Program-made: the position numbers and the translations under genes
Source of the DNA: Selenomonadales bacterium
GTDB taxonomy: Bacteria > Bacillota > Negativicutes > Sporomusales > UBA7701
Assembly (NCBI GenBank): GCA_018434945.1
Contig: JAHDOI010000035.1
Coordinates: 1 to 64,000 of the forward strand
Reading direction: 5' to 3'
DNA: 64,000 bases
The notes under the pieces: model-generated
What the model was told of the DNA's origin: nothing
Seen by the model: the letters and a program-made list of their open reading frames with translations, nothing else
The model's database searches: none
Shown: positions 50,356 to 58,868 of the stretch, piece after piece
Layout of the letters: each line of letters starts with the position of its first letter
Numbering within the stretch: the stretch's first letter is position 1

Positions 50356-51684
50356 CTATGCCAGGTCAATGCCGGCGGCGGTGACGGTGCCGAGGATGAG
50401 CTTCTGCCGGTCGGCTTTTTCAGGCCCGACGGCGACCGCGGCGGTGACGGCGGTCTCGGCGGCCGCTATTTTGGCGGGATTGGCGGTGTATAGAGTGGCG
50501 AGCGGCTGGCCTTTCGCCAGGCTATCGCCGATGCGGCAGTGCACGACGAGCCCCGCGCCCAGGTCGATCTGCTGTCCCTTGTATTCGCGGCCGGCGCCGA
50601 GGATCATGGCGGCATAGCCGATGCGGGCGGCGTCGACGGACTGCACGATGCCGTCCGTCGGGCAGACTACGGTGTGGCGGACGGTGGCCAGCGGCAGAAG
50701 GGCGCGGTTGGTAATTATGTCGGCGTTGCCGCCCTGGGCGGCAACGAGGGCGGCGAATTTTGCCAGGGCCGCCTTGCTGTCGAGCAGGGCGGCGAGTTCG
50801 GCGTAGCCGGCGGTAAAACCTGCTGCCTTCCCGGCCATAACGAGCATGTGGGCTCCTAGGGTCAGGCATACTTCGCGCAGTTCGGGGGCGCCGCCGGTGC
50901 CGGACAGGATGTCGATGGCCTCGGCGACCTCCAGGCTATTGCCGACCGCCAGGCCGAGGGGTTCGTGCATGGTGGAGATCACGGCCATCGTCTCGCGGCC
51001 GACCAGCGTCCCGATGCCGACCATCGTTTCCGCGAGCCGGAAAGCCTGCTCCGGCGTCTTCATGAAGGCGCCGCTGCCGGTTTTGACGTCGAGGAGGATT
51101 TTGTCGGCGCCGGCGGCGATCTTTTTGCTCATGATCGACGAGGCGATGAGCGGTATGCTTTCGATGGTGCCGGTGACGTCACGGAGGGCGTAAAGCTTGC
51201 CGTCGGCCGGAGCGATGCCCTCAGTCTGGCCGGTAATGGCGACGCCTATGCGGCCGAGGTTGGCGAGAAATTCCTCGCCGCTGAGGGCGGTACGGAAGCC
51301 GGGGATTGCTTCGAGCTTGTCGATGGTGCCACCGGTGAAACCGAGACCGCGACCGGACATTTTCGCCACCGGCACCCCTGCGGCCGCGACCAGCGGCGCG
51401 AGCACAAGGGTGGTGGTGTCGGCCACTCCGCCGGTGCTGTGTTTGTCGACCTTGACGCCGGTGACGGCGCCGAGGTCGACCGTTTCCCCGGATTTAGCCA
51501 TGGCGAGCGTGAGGGCCGCGGTTTCGGCGGCGGTCATGCCACGGAAAAAGACGGCCATCAGGAAGGCGGCCATCTGATAGTCGGGAATGGCGTCTTTTGT
51601 GTATAAAGCGATTAGTTCTTCGATTTCCGCGCCGGTCAGTTCGCGGCCGTCGCGTTTGTCGAGGATGATGTCGACGACGCGCAT
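50356..51684 (-). CDS. pdp: Pyrimidine-nucleoside phosphorylase
   Basis: Cleaves uridine, thymidine and deoxyuridine with phosphate for nucleoside salvage. The 442-residue protein has the family signature region SGRGLGFTGGTIDKLEAIPG, VDKHSTGGVADTTTLVLAP and VGNSLEVAEAIDIL, plus the C-terminal domain of this enzyme class. ATG 51684 follows GGAGTG. It begins eight bases after the deoB stop; the two enzymes act in sequence on deoxyribose 1-phosphate. Confidence 0.95.
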   Translation of the reverse strand: MRVVDIILDKRDGRELTGAEIEELIALYTKDAIPDYQMAAFLMAVFFRGMTAAETAALTLAMAKSGETVDLGAVTGVKVDKHSTGGVADTTTLVLAPLVAAAGVPVAKMSGRGLGFTGGTIDKLEAIPGFRTALSGEEFLANLGRIGVAITGQTEGIAPADGKLYALRDVTGTIESIPLIASSIMSKKIAAGADKILLDVKTGSGAFMKTPEQAFRLAETMVGIGTLVGRETMAVISTMHEPLGLAVGNSLEVAEAIDILSGTGGAPELREVCLTLGAHMLVMAGKAAGFTAGYAELAALLDSKAALAKFAALVAAQGGNADIITNRALLPLATVRHTVVCPTDGIVQSVDAARIGYAAMILGAGREYKGQQIDLGAGLVVHCRIGDSLAKGQPLATLYTANPAKIAAAETAVTAAVAVGPEKADRQKLILGTVTAAGIDLA

Positions 51685-51692
51685 TGTTCTTG

Positions 51693-52868
51693 TCACTCCG
51701 TTATCGCGCCGAGGAAACTCGTGCCGTAGGGCATCGGTTCCAGGGCGAAGTTTTCCGCCACCGTCGCGGCGATATCGGCGAAGGTGGAGCGCACGCCGAG
51801 GTCGCGGCCGGGCCGGCCGGGAACTAAGGCGAGGAGCGGCACATATTCGCGGGTGTGATCTGTGCCGGCGATCGTCGGGTCGCAGCCGTGGTCGGCGGTG
51901 ATGACCAGCAGGTCGCCGTCGGCCAGCTGCGGCAGGAGGAGGGCGAACTGCCCGTCGAGCCTTTCGAGGGCCCGTGCATAGCCGCGGCAGTCGTTGCGGT
52001 GGCCGTAGAGGCTGTCGAATTCGACGAGGTTGGCGAAGATGAGGCCTTCGCGACGCTCTTCCCTCACCAGGGACTGGAGTGTCGCCATGCCGTGGTCGTT
52101 GGATTTTGTGGGGTACGATGCGGTGAGGCCGCGACCGGCGAAGATGTCGCTTATTTTGCCGACGCCTGCGGTGATTCGGCCGGATGTTTTGAGGCGGTCG
52201 AGCACCGTCGGCGCGGGCGGCTCGAGGCTGTAGTCGTGTCGGTTGGCGGTGCGCGCGAACCGGCCGGGAACGCCGACGAAGGGGCGGATGATGATCCGGC
52301 CGACGGCATGCTCGCCTATGCATACCTCTTCCCTCACCCGGCGGGCAATCGCCCCCAGCTTGTCCACCGGCACCACGTCTTCGTGGGCGGCGATCTGGAG
52401 GACACTGTCGGCCGAGGTATAGACGATGAGCGCGCCTGTCCTGATGTGCTCTTCGCCAAGTTCGTCGATGATCGCGGTGCCGGAGGCAGCTTTGTTGCCG
52501 ATGACTCTGCGGCCGGAGATCGCTTCTAGCCGGGCGATGACTTCGGCAGGAAAACCGTGGGGGTAGACGGGAAAAGGCTGGAAAAGCGGACAGCCGGCCA
52601 TCTCCCAATGCCCACTGGTGGTGTCTTTGCCCCGGGATATTTCCGCCATCTTCCCATAGCTGGCCAGCGGCCGGTCGGCAGCGCCGACGCCTTCCAGGGG
52701 TCTTATGCGGCCGAGCCCCATTTCTGCCAAGGTCGGCAAAAAAAGCCCGCCGTTGCAGCGGGCTATGTTACCCAGGGTATCAGCCCCGTGGTCACCGTAT
52801 TCAGCTGCGTCGGGCAACGCGCCGGCGCCGACGCTGTCCATCACTACGATTATGATGCGTGTAAACAA
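51693..52868 (-). CDS. deoB: Phosphopentomutase
   Basis: DeoB interconverts (deoxy)ribose 1- and 5-phosphate. The 391-residue alkaline-phosphatase superfamily protein has VVMDSVGAGALPDAAEYGDHGADTLGN-type N-terminal motifs (MDSVGAGALPDA, GDHGADTLG), KDTTSGHWEMAG and LVITADHGCDPT with metal ligands. The start is a TTG at 52868. It is upstream of pdp and downstream of xerD, as in Bacillus. Confidence 0.96.
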   Translation of the reverse strand: MFTRIIIVVMDSVGAGALPDAAEYGDHGADTLGNIARCNGGLFLPTLAEMGLGRIRPLEGVGAADRPLASYGKMAEISRGKDTTSGHWEMAGCPLFQPFPVYPHGFPAEVIARLEAISGRRVIGNKAASGTAIIDELGEEHIRTGALIVYTSADSVLQIAAHEDVVPVDKLGAIARRVREEVCIGEHAVGRIIIRPFVGVPGRFARTANRHDYSLEPPAPTVLDRLKTSGRITAGVGKISDIFAGRGLTASYPTKSNDHGMATLQSLVREERREGLIFANLVEFDSLYGHRNDCRGYARALERLDGQFALLLPQLADGDLLVITADHGCDPTIAGTDHTREYVPLLALVPGRPGRDLGVRSTFADIAATVAENFALEPMPYGTSFLGAITE

Positions 52869-52899
52869 TGCTATCGCTCCACCTCATGCTTCGATGCTA

Positions 52900-53787
52900 T
52901 CATGCGCGGGGATGGGCTTTGTCATACACTTCCTTGAGACGGTTCTTAGTGACATGGGTGTAAATCTGGGTGGTGGAAATGTCGGCGTGGCCGAGCATCT
53001 CCTGCACCGAGCGCAGGTCGGCGCCATTTTCGAGCAGGTGGGTGGCGAAGGAATGCCGCAGGGTGTGAGGGGTGATCTCCTTGTTGATGGTCGCTTCCTG
53101 GGCGTATTTCTTGATTATCTTCCAGAAGCCCTGTCTGGTCAGCCTATTGCCGTGGTGGTTGACGAACAGGGCGGCTTCTTCATATGTACGGACGAGTTTC
53201 GGCCGGCCTTTGCCGATGTACTCCTGGACGCACTTGGCGGCGATGGAGCCGAGCGGCACGATCCGCTCCTTGGCGCCCTTGCCGTAGCACTTTATGTACC
53301 CCATGTCCAGGTTAATGTCGGAGATATTGAGCGAGATGAGTTCGGAGACTCTGATGCCGGTGGCATAGAGGAGCTCCAGCATCGCTTTGTCCCTCAGGCC
53401 GGTGGGGAGGAAAGTGTTAGGCTGCTTGAGCAGTTCCTCCACCTCGGAAATGGTGAGGATCTTAGGCAGTTTCTTCTCCAGCTTGGGCGATTCGAGATGG
53501 GCGGCGGGATCCTTCTCGAGGTAGCGCTCTCTGACAAGATACTGGTAGAAAGACTTGATGGCGGCGAGGTTGCGGGAAATTGTCGAAACAGCCCTGCCTT
53601 TTGTCTGCAGGTTGTTAAGATAGGCGAGAATGGTGCTGCGGCTCGAGTCCTTTATGAAGTCAAGTTGTCCGTTGTGCAGGTAGGCCTGAAACTGCCGGAG
53701 GTCGCGGCCATAGGACTCAAGGGTGTTCTGGGCCAGCCCCCGTTCCACCGCAAGATATTGAATAAACTCGTTTACGTAACCTTCCAT
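52900..53787 (-). CDS. xerD: Site-specific tyrosine recombinase XerD
   Basis: XerD with XerC resolves chromosome dimers at dif. The 295-residue protein has the N-terminal SAM-like domain and the catalytic residues in ATGIRVSELI (Arg), GKGAKER (Lys), HTLRHSFATH (His, Arg) and GHADISTTQIYTHV (His, Tyr). The position before deoB and after a DUF4227/spoIIM pair matches xerD of sporeformers rather than a phage integrase. Confidence 0.94.
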   Translation of the reverse strand: MEGYVNEFIQYLAVERGLAQNTLESYGRDLRQFQAYLHNGQLDFIKDSSRSTILAYLNNLQTKGRAVSTISRNLAAIKSFYQYLVRERYLEKDPAAHLESPKLEKKLPKILTISEVEELLKQPNTFLPTGLRDKAMLELLYATGIRVSELISLNISDINLDMGYIKCYGKGAKERIVPLGSIAAKCVQEYIGKGRPKLVRTYEEAALFVNHHGNRLTRQGFWKIIKKYAQEATINKEITPHTLRHSFATHLLENGADLRSVQEMLGHADISTTQIYTHVTKNRLKEVYDKAHPRA

Positions 53788-53925
53788 TCAAATCACCTTT
53801 TTCTCTTGGCAAAATTTCCCGTCCCAACGCACGATCTAGTAGTGGGTGCTATAATTCAACATAAGGTGTCAGTTTTCCTTTCTTTTCCTGCCGAAAATAA
53901 CAGATTTTCTTATTTTTTTCGTAAA

Positions 53926-54132
53926 CTAAATTATCTCCACAAATTCCGAAATTACCCTCAATGGTTTTTCCATTATCTGGTTTTCCCGTATCTTGGGGCT
54001 CTGTTGGTGAAATTGCCAGAAAAACCCCAACAACTTCGGCAGAACATACAGAATCATCACAATCAGCGCCATCGCCTTTAGCACAGCCCTGAAGCGCCGG
54101 GAGACGGAGCGACGCGAGATGCCGACAATCAT
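53926..54132 (-). CDS. DUF4227 (YqzK-like) small membrane protein
   Basis: The 68-residue protein has a basic N-terminus (GISRRSVSRRFRAVLK), one membrane segment (AMALIVMILYVLPKLLGFFW) and a short hydrophilic C-terminus. Length, topology and place between spoIIM and xerD match DUF4227/YqzK of Bacillus. ATG 54132 follows AGGTGG. The 138-base gap to xerD is AT-rich and holds the xerD leader; no clear promoter was recognised. Confidence 0.72.
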   Translation of the reverse strand: MIVGISRRSVSRRFRAVLKAMALIVMILYVLPKLLGFFWQFHQQSPKIRENQIMEKPLRVISEFVEII

Positions 54133-54221
54133 CTCCCCCACCTCTTTCCGCGTCTTAACTTAATATCATACTTATTCACGGTTGGTTTTGTATATTCCCG
54201 GCAATGTAAATTAAATGGCGG

Positions 54222-54258
54222 CTAAAAAAACGAAACCGCCGGACGGCCGGCGGCTCAG
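54222..54258 (-). terminator. Intrinsic terminator after spoIIM
   Basis: CCGCCGGCCG/GTCCGGCGG-type stem (54234-54254) followed on the minus strand by TTTCGTTTTTTT, about 30 bases after the spoIIM stop. Confidence 0.8.
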
Positions 54259-54288
54259 GGCGGTTATCGTATGGGCCGGCACATCCTG

Positions 54289-54930
54289 CTACTGTTTCAG
54301 CAGGAGACCGGCGACGAGTTTCATGAATACAGGCGAGATGTAGACTTCGATAACGGCGGCCGCCAGCATCAGCGCCAGCATCAGCAGACAGAACACCGTG
54401 TAGCCGACCGATTCATACAGGAGGTTGACCTTGGCCCGCTGCTTACGCCTCACCAGCAGCAGCGAGAATGAGGTCGCCGCTACACCCGCTGCCAGCAGGG
54501 CCGGAACGGCGAAGAAGTTGTGGGGCAGCACGGACGCCAGCGCGAAGACAAGGCCTTTCATTATGTATTCGTTGACGAGGAACCCGACGGTGAAGCCGAT
54601 AACAAAGCCGCGGGTGAAAACAATGAACAGGACGAAAGGGATGCCGACGACCGTGAATCCGAGCAGCCAGATCAGGCCGATGGTTTTGACGCTGCTTAAG
54701 GCGACGGTGGTGAACAGGGCGGGCGTGTCGACGGAACCCGGCCCCTGGACAAGACCCTGGAAGAAAACTTTGAGGTAGTTAATGAGCTCGAGTTTCTGGT
54801 CTTCCGGCAGCGTTTTGACGGCCAGGGCGCCGACGGCAACGCCGATAACGAAAATCAGGGTCATGAAAAAGTAGGCGACGATGTTGGCGCGGAAGTGTTC
54901 GTTCATATTCTGGCGGAAATTTCCCAACAT
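54289..54930 (-). CDS. spoIIM: Stage II sporulation protein M
   Basis: SpoIIM is the membrane scaffold of the engulfment complex with SpoIID and SpoIIP. The 213-residue protein has about five membrane segments and the conserved TRGFVIGFTVGFLVNEYIMKGLVFALASVLPHN region (RGFVIGFTVGFL, LPHNFFAVPA). The gene lies between an EndoQ-like gene and DUF4227. spoIIP, its partner, is at 6144. Confidence 0.94.
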   Translation of the reverse strand: MLGNFRQNMNEHFRANIVAYFFMTLIFVIGVAVGALAVKTLPEDQKLELINYLKVFFQGLVQGPGSVDTPALFTTVALSSVKTIGLIWLLGFTVVGIPFVLFIVFTRGFVIGFTVGFLVNEYIMKGLVFALASVLPHNFFAVPALLAAGVAATSFSLLLVRRKQRAKVNLLYESVGYTVFCLLMLALMLAAAVIEVYISPVFMKLVAGLLLKQ

Positions 54931-54998
54931 GCGCCTTCCTCCCGACTACACCTGCTAAAATGTATGCCGGGCCGGAGTTCAATATACCCTCTGTCCCA

Positions 54999-56186
54999 CT
55001 AATTTTTCGCCAGCTTGCCGTATATGCCGCCGCCGCCGGCGGTGATGGTCGCCTCGCCGGCGCGGGCGGCAAGGATTGCGGCTGCGGCTTTGTCGCCGAC
55101 AATTTGTCTGAGCGCAGCGTCGTCGGCGCTGTGGAGTACGTTCATCTCGGTGCCGAAAGCGGCCAGCAGTTTGCCGAGAGCCTTGGCGCCTACCCCGGGG
55201 ATGAAGCTGAGCGGCACCTGGTGGCGATATGGCGGCCGGTGGGCGGGGTGGCGGGGCGCGGGCCAGTCGGCGATGTCGTCGATGCGGTCGAATACGCCGC
55301 GGACGATTTTGCCGCTGCCGCAACGCGGACACGATACGGTGAACGGTTCGCCGGCCGGGTCGAAATAGTCGCATTCGCCGCAGAAAGTCCGGTGGTATTT
55401 GCCGAGCCGCGGGTCGAGGCCGAAGTTGGCGGCCACCGCCCTGCCCTTCTGACGGGCGAACGCCCAGGCGCACTCCTGGAAAGCGGCGGCTTCGAGGGTG
55501 AGGAGGTTGTATTCGCGGGCGATCTTGTCGAGCGAATGGGCGTCGGAATTGGTGATGAATGTGTAGGACGCCAGCTCGCCGATGCGGTCGGCGAGGGAAC
55601 TGTCGGCGCTGAGGCCGAGCTCGACCGCGGCGATCGCCGCCATTTCGCGTTCGCCGAGGATATTTGCCATGCGGGTGGTGCAACTGCCGTACAGGCCTTT
55701 ATGGGGGGTGAAGACGTGGGCGACGACGATCAGCGCGCCGAAGGGAGCGGCGATGCGCACGAGTTGGGCCAGAGACATGTGGGCGTTCTGGGAGCTCATG
55801 TGGATATTGCGGATATGACGGCTCATTGTGGCGGAGAAGTCCGCCATCAGCCCTATATCCGGCAGAAATATGAGGGTGTGCGCGGAGCCGCCGTCAGGTT
55901 CGGATGTCTCGATTTCCGCCCCGAGCAGGAGGGTAAGGCGGCCGTCGTAGCGGTAACCGCCCTGGGTATCGAGGGTGAGCAGCCCTTCGGCGGCGAGGAG
56001 GGCGAAATCCTCGCGGACGAACGGCGAAAGGGCGTCGACGACGCCGATTATCTGCAATCCTTTGCGGTCAGCCGCTTCAGCGAGGATGTTGCGGAGGGTC
56101 AGGCGGTTCGAGGTGGGGATTTTGACCCAGTGGCCGCGTTCGCTGAGGCCGACATGGATATGGAAATCGGCGAAGAATTCTTTCAT
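54999..56186 (-). CDS. Endonuclease Q-like protein (PHP domain)
   Basis: The 395-residue protein has a PHP-type metal domain (FFADFHIHVG at the N-terminus, VVDALSP, LLLGAEIET, VVAHVFTPHKGLYGS, FITNSDAHS), a zinc-binding segment (CGECDYFDPAGEPFTVSCPRCG) and a C-terminal helix-hairpin-helix (FIPGVGAKALGKLLAAFG). This is the layout of EndoQ/TIGR00375 proteins, which nick DNA at deaminated bases. ATG 56186 lies two bases after the nudF stop, so they are co-transcribed. Confidence 0.88.
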   Translation of the reverse strand: MKEFFADFHIHVGLSERGHWVKIPTSNRLTLRNILAEAADRKGLQIIGVVDALSPFVREDFALLAAEGLLTLDTQGGYRYDGRLTLLLGAEIETSEPDGGSAHTLIFLPDIGLMADFSATMSRHIRNIHMSSQNAHMSLAQLVRIAAPFGALIVVAHVFTPHKGLYGSCTTRMANILGEREMAAIAAVELGLSADSSLADRIGELASYTFITNSDAHSLDKIAREYNLLTLEAAAFQECAWAFARQKGRAVAANFGLDPRLGKYHRTFCGECDYFDPAGEPFTVSCPRCGSGKIVRGVFDRIDDIADWPAPRHPAHRPPYRHQVPLSFIPGVGAKALGKLLAAFGTEMNVLHSADDAALRQIVGDKAAAAILAARAGEATITAGGGGIYGKLAKN

Positions 56187-56188
56187 CG

Positions 56189-56716
56189 TCAGTACCCGGC
56201 CATGAGCAGGCCGATGATGGTTTTGGCGTCGATGATCTCTTTGTCGGCCAGGAGTTTTTTGATCTGCGGAACGGTGTAGTGCTCGATGTCGATGAATTCG
56301 TCGCCATCGGTGTTCTGTGCGGTCTGTTGAAGATCGCTCGCCAGGTAGAGGTGCATGATCTCGTCGGTAAAGCCGGGCGCGGTGTAGAACGTAGCCAGGT
56401 GTTCGAGGCGGCCGGCACTGTAGCCGGTCTCTTCCTCCAGTTCGCGGCGGGCGCAGTCCTCGGGTTTTTCTCCTTTGTCGAGCTTGCCGGCCGGCACTTC
56501 GAGCAGCAGCCTGGCGACGGGATGGCGATACTGCCGGACGAGCACTACCTTGCCGTCGCCTGTGACGGGCACGACCGCCACCGCGCCAGGGTGCTCGACG
56601 ACATCGCGGGTGGCTTCGCGCCCGTCGGGCAGCCGGACGGTGTCGTGGCGGACGGTTATGATTTTGCCGGTGTAGACTGTTTCGGACGATAGTCTGTGTT
56701 CCGTGAGCTTTGACAT
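56189..56716 (-). CDS. nudF: ADP-ribose pyrophosphatase (NUDIX)
   Basis: Hydrolyses ADP-ribose to AMP and ribose 5-phosphate. The 175-residue protein has the Nudix box GKLDKGEKPEDCARRELEEE (extending to TGY) near residue 77 and LVRQYRHPVARLLLEVPAG before it. ATG 56716 follows TTGGAGGTTCACC. Repeat copy 4 lies directly upstream, between nudF and the divergent mciZ-like gene. Confidence 0.95.
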   Translation of the reverse strand: MSKLTEHRLSSETVYTGKIITVRHDTVRLPDGREATRDVVEHPGAVAVVPVTGDGKVVLVRQYRHPVARLLLEVPAGKLDKGEKPEDCARRELEEETGYSAGRLEHLATFYTAPGFTDEIMHLYLASDLQQTAQNTDGDEFIDIEHYTVPQIKKLLADKEIIDAKTIIGLLMAGY

Positions 56717-56747
56717 GGTGAACCTCCAAAATTCATATAATTAGCCA

Positions 56748-56982
56748 GCGACTCTCAAAAAAGCTCCAGATGCAAGGCGCACCGGAAGATGCGCCGCGAC
56801 GACGGCCCAGGTTGGGCCTAGTGCCGGACGCGCCATGGACGGCGTAAGCGTCCGGCCGCGTACTCGGAACGTACGCTAGCAAGCATCTGAGGAGCAAGCG
56901 CGCGAGTTCTTGGCGCTTGAGCGCCTAGAACTGCGGCCTGCCCCTTGCGGGTACGCCGCAGATGGACTTTTTAGAGAGTCGC
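56748..56982 (+). repeat. Structured intergenic repeat, copy 4 (extended)
   Basis: The longest copy (235 bases) fills the nudF/mciZ gap. Outer arms GCGACTCTC (56748-56756)/GAGAGTCGC (56974-56982) pair perfectly; middle stem AGATGC (56787-56792)/GCATCT (56883-56888); central GCGTAC (56858-56863)/GTACGC (56871-56876). Three extra hairpins are inserted: GGCCCA (56804-56809)/TGGGCC (56813-56818), GCCGGACGC (56823-56831)/GCGTCCGGC (56848-56856), and GTTCT plus GGCGCT pairing with AGCGCC plus AGAAC (56906-56931). Confidence 0.85.
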
Positions 56983-56986
56983 CAAA

Positions 56987-57016
56987 GAATAATTCTTCCC
57001 CCTGCAGGCATATATT
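56987..57016 (+). promoter_or_regulatory. Possible sigma-E promoter of the mciZ-like gene
   Basis: GAATAATT (56987-56994) and, after 14 bases, CATATATT (57009-57016) resemble the sigma-E -35 and -10 elements. The site begins five bases after the end of repeat copy 4 and about 20 bases before the start codon. Bacillus mciZ is under sigma-E. Confidence 0.45.
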
Positions 57017-57037
57017 ACGCCAAAGGGAGGGATGTCC

Positions 57038-57166
57038 ATGCACATCATTATCACCGCGAACGGCCTGTATTTCTCCGGGAAAGCCGGTGATTTGCGGCGT
57101 TTCCTGGCGCGGCTCGGCGCTTCGCGCCGCCTGCTCGCGGGGTATATACGGAAGAATCTGCAGTAA
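57038..57166 (+). CDS. mciZ: MciZ-like FtsZ inhibitor peptide (very small gene)
   Basis: This 42-residue product (MHIIITANGLYFSGKAGDLR at the N-terminus) matches the pattern of MciZ: a hydrophobic start, G(V/L)xxxGKAxx(L/I)R and a C-terminal aromatic-Ile segment (GYIRKN). In Bacillus MciZ is a 40-residue peptide that blocks FtsZ assembly in the mother cell, and its gene lies beside nudF, as here. GGGAGG lies seven bases before the ATG. An ATG two codons upstream (57032) is too close to it. Confidence 0.72.
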   Translation: MHIIITANGLYFSGKAGDLRRFLARLGASRRLLAGYIRKNLQ

Positions 57167-57168
57167 TA

Positions 57169-57855
57169 TTACTCCATCCAGGGGTAATGAGTGTATGGCT
57201 TCAAAACAAAGAGCGGGTATTTGACGTCGACTCCGTCAGCAAGCCACTCCGGGGCAACAACCCATTTTATCGGCACGCCGAGGAGTCCGGCGGCTTCTTC
57301 GGCTACGGCGAGCCCTTCGCCGATATGGGCGAGGGTGGTTTCCCCGGCCAGGTTGGTGTTGCTGACGATGCCAGAGACGGTCAGGCGCGATACCTGCTCG
57401 ATACGGCGGCAGACCTGAACAATTGCGGCAGCGGTGTTGGTGAACGGCCGGCGGGTGTTGACGACCAGCCAGGCCTGATAGGGGTTTTCGTTGAATTTGC
57501 TGTTTAGCTGTCCTAATACTACGGCCGACTCGCCGCCGCCGACATCCATCACGACCTGGTATTCCTGCTGATAGAGGACCCTAGTCAGGTCCTGAGGCAT
57601 GATCGGCAGGTCGGAATGGGCGAGTCTGCGGTCGGGGGCGACGACGACCACGCCGCGCTCTTCCAGGAGGGCGCGGTTTTCGCGGGTGCGAAAGTAAGGC
57701 TTGACCAGGTCGATATCCACGACGGCGGTCTGGTGACCGAGCTGTTTGAGCTGGAGGGCGTAGTTGACCGCAAGTTCGGTTTTGCCGCTGCCGAATTCGC
57801 CGACGAATACTTTGATCCTTGCTCCTTGCGCCAAAAGGTCGGTGTTTGTCTGCAT
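57169..57855 (-). CDS. P-loop ATPase/GTPase of unknown role
   Basis: The 228-residue protein has a Walker A motif KVFVGEFGSGKTELAVNYA, VVDIDLVKPYFRTRENR (similar to the MinD/CobB region after the P-loop) and VVMDVGGGESAV (Walker B-like). It ends in PLFVLKPYTHYPW. I cannot assign a function. ATG 57855 follows GGAGCTAAAG. It is downstream of spo0A with about 140 bases between, and convergent with the mciZ-like gene, two bases away. Confidence 0.75.
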   Translation of the reverse strand: MQTNTDLLAQGARIKVFVGEFGSGKTELAVNYALQLKQLGHQTAVVDIDLVKPYFRTRENRALLEERGVVVVAPDRRLAHSDLPIMPQDLTRVLYQQEYQVVMDVGGGESAVVLGQLNSKFNENPYQAWLVVNTRRPFTNTAAAIVQVCRRIEQVSRLTVSGIVSNTNLAGETTLAHIGEGLAVAEEAAGLLGVPIKWVVAPEWLADGVDVKYPLFVLKPYTHYPWME

Positions 57856-57947
57856 CTTTAGCTCCGTTCTGCCCGCGGAAACGCCAACGGGCGGTTGTTC
57901 AAATAGTTTATTCCGTTCGCAAAGCAAAAATCCTGCCTGAAAATGAC

Positions 57948-57985
57948 ACGAGCCCCGCGCTTCGCTGCATGGAAGCACGGGGCCC
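57948..57985 (-). terminator. Probable terminator hairpin after spo0A
   Basis: GCCCCG...CGGGGC stem with an inner CTTC/GAAG pairing, 15 bases past the spo0A stop. The tail (TCGTGTCATTTT on the minus strand) has only a weak T-run. Confidence 0.55.
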
Positions 57986-57997
57986 AAATTACGCGCG

Positions 57998-58768
57998 TCA
58001 GGCGCGCATTTCCATCCGCAGTTTGTCGGCGATCATCGCCATGAACTCCGAATTTGTGGGTTTGCCTTTTTCAAGTTTGACGGTATACCCGAACAGGCGG
58101 TTGATCATATCCATGTTGCCGCGGCTCCAGGCTACCTCGATAGCGTGGCGGATGGCCCGCTCCACCCTGCTGGGGGTGGTGGCGTATTTCTCGGCGATCA
58201 TCGGGTAGAGGACTTTGGTGACAGCGCCGAGAAGTTCTATCTCATTGATGATCATCATTATTGCGTCGCGGAGGTATTGATAGCCTTTGATGTGGGCGGG
58301 GATGCCGATTTCCCGGATTATGTTCGTCACCTCGACGTCCAGGGGCCGAGCCTTGATCGACTGGGTCGCTGCGGGGCGCTGAGACGTGATGGCGTTCGCC
58401 AGTTGACGGACACGGTTTATCAGCACGTCCATGTTGAAAGGCTTCAGTATGTAATAATCGGCCCCCAGCTCGACGACCCGCTGGGTGATGTTTTCCTGGC
58501 CGAGTGCCGTCAGCATGATCACCTTGGGTCGTTTGCCGCTCATTGTGCTGATCCGCTCCAGCACGCCGATGCCGTCGAGGTGTGGCATGATGATATCCAA
58601 AATGACGACATCCGGTTTCTTTTCGTCGATGAGGGCCAGGACTTCCTCCCCGTTGTATGCGACCCCAACAAGGTTAATGTCCTGCTGCTGATTCAAGCAT
58701 TCCTGCATGATATCGGCGAAATCGCGATTGTCATCAGCGATAGCCACCTTTATTGCCTCTCTTAACAT
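57998..58768 (-). CDS. spo0A: Sporulation master regulator Spo0A
   Basis: Spo0A is the response regulator that starts sporulation when phosphorylated. The 256-residue protein has a receiver domain ([15 protein letters not shown], phosphoacceptor in [22 protein letters not shown]) and the Spo0A C-terminal DNA-binding domain ([47 protein letters not shown] residues). The ATG at 58768 is nine bases after GGGAGG; an ATG at 58774 is closer than usual. Upstream is a sigma-H-type promoter and, before that, spoIVB, as in Bacillus. Confidence 0.97.
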   Translation of the reverse strand: MLREAIKVAIADDNRDFADIMQECLNQQQDINLVGVAYNGEEVLALIDEKKPDVVILDIIMPHLDGIGVLERISTMSGKRPKVIMLTALGQENITQRVVELGADYYILKPFNMDVLINRVRQLANAITSQRPAATQSIKARPLDVEVTNIIREIGIPAHIKGYQYLRDAIMMIINEIELLGAVTKVLYPMIAEKYATTPSRVERAIRHAIEVAWSRGNMDMINRLFGYTVKLEKGKPTNSEFMAMIADKLRMEMRA

Positions 58769-58806
58769 CAACATAATCCTCCCTGCCCAGTTTTCTGGAA
58801 AATACA

Positions 58807-58833
58807 ATTCGACATATCCGCAACATATTCTTC
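58807..58833 (-). promoter_or_regulatory. Sigma-H-type promoter of spo0A
   Basis: GAAGAATAT (58825-58833) matches RnAGGAwWW with one mismatch; after 11 bases GTCGAAT (58807-58813) matches RnnGAAT exactly. It lies 39 bases before the spo0A start, between the spoIVB stop and spo0A. Confidence 0.7.
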
Positions 58834-58868
58834 CTCATCTGGAAAAAAATCCAAATATTTGAGATTTT

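Noticed and set aside
51685..52608. Upstream extension of the pdp frame
   Set aside because: It is the shadow of deoB in another frame; the real pdp start is the ATG at 51684.
1862..56982. CRISPR array
   Set aside because: The four repeat copies are dispersed over 55 kb with no spacer periodicity and no cas genes are present.
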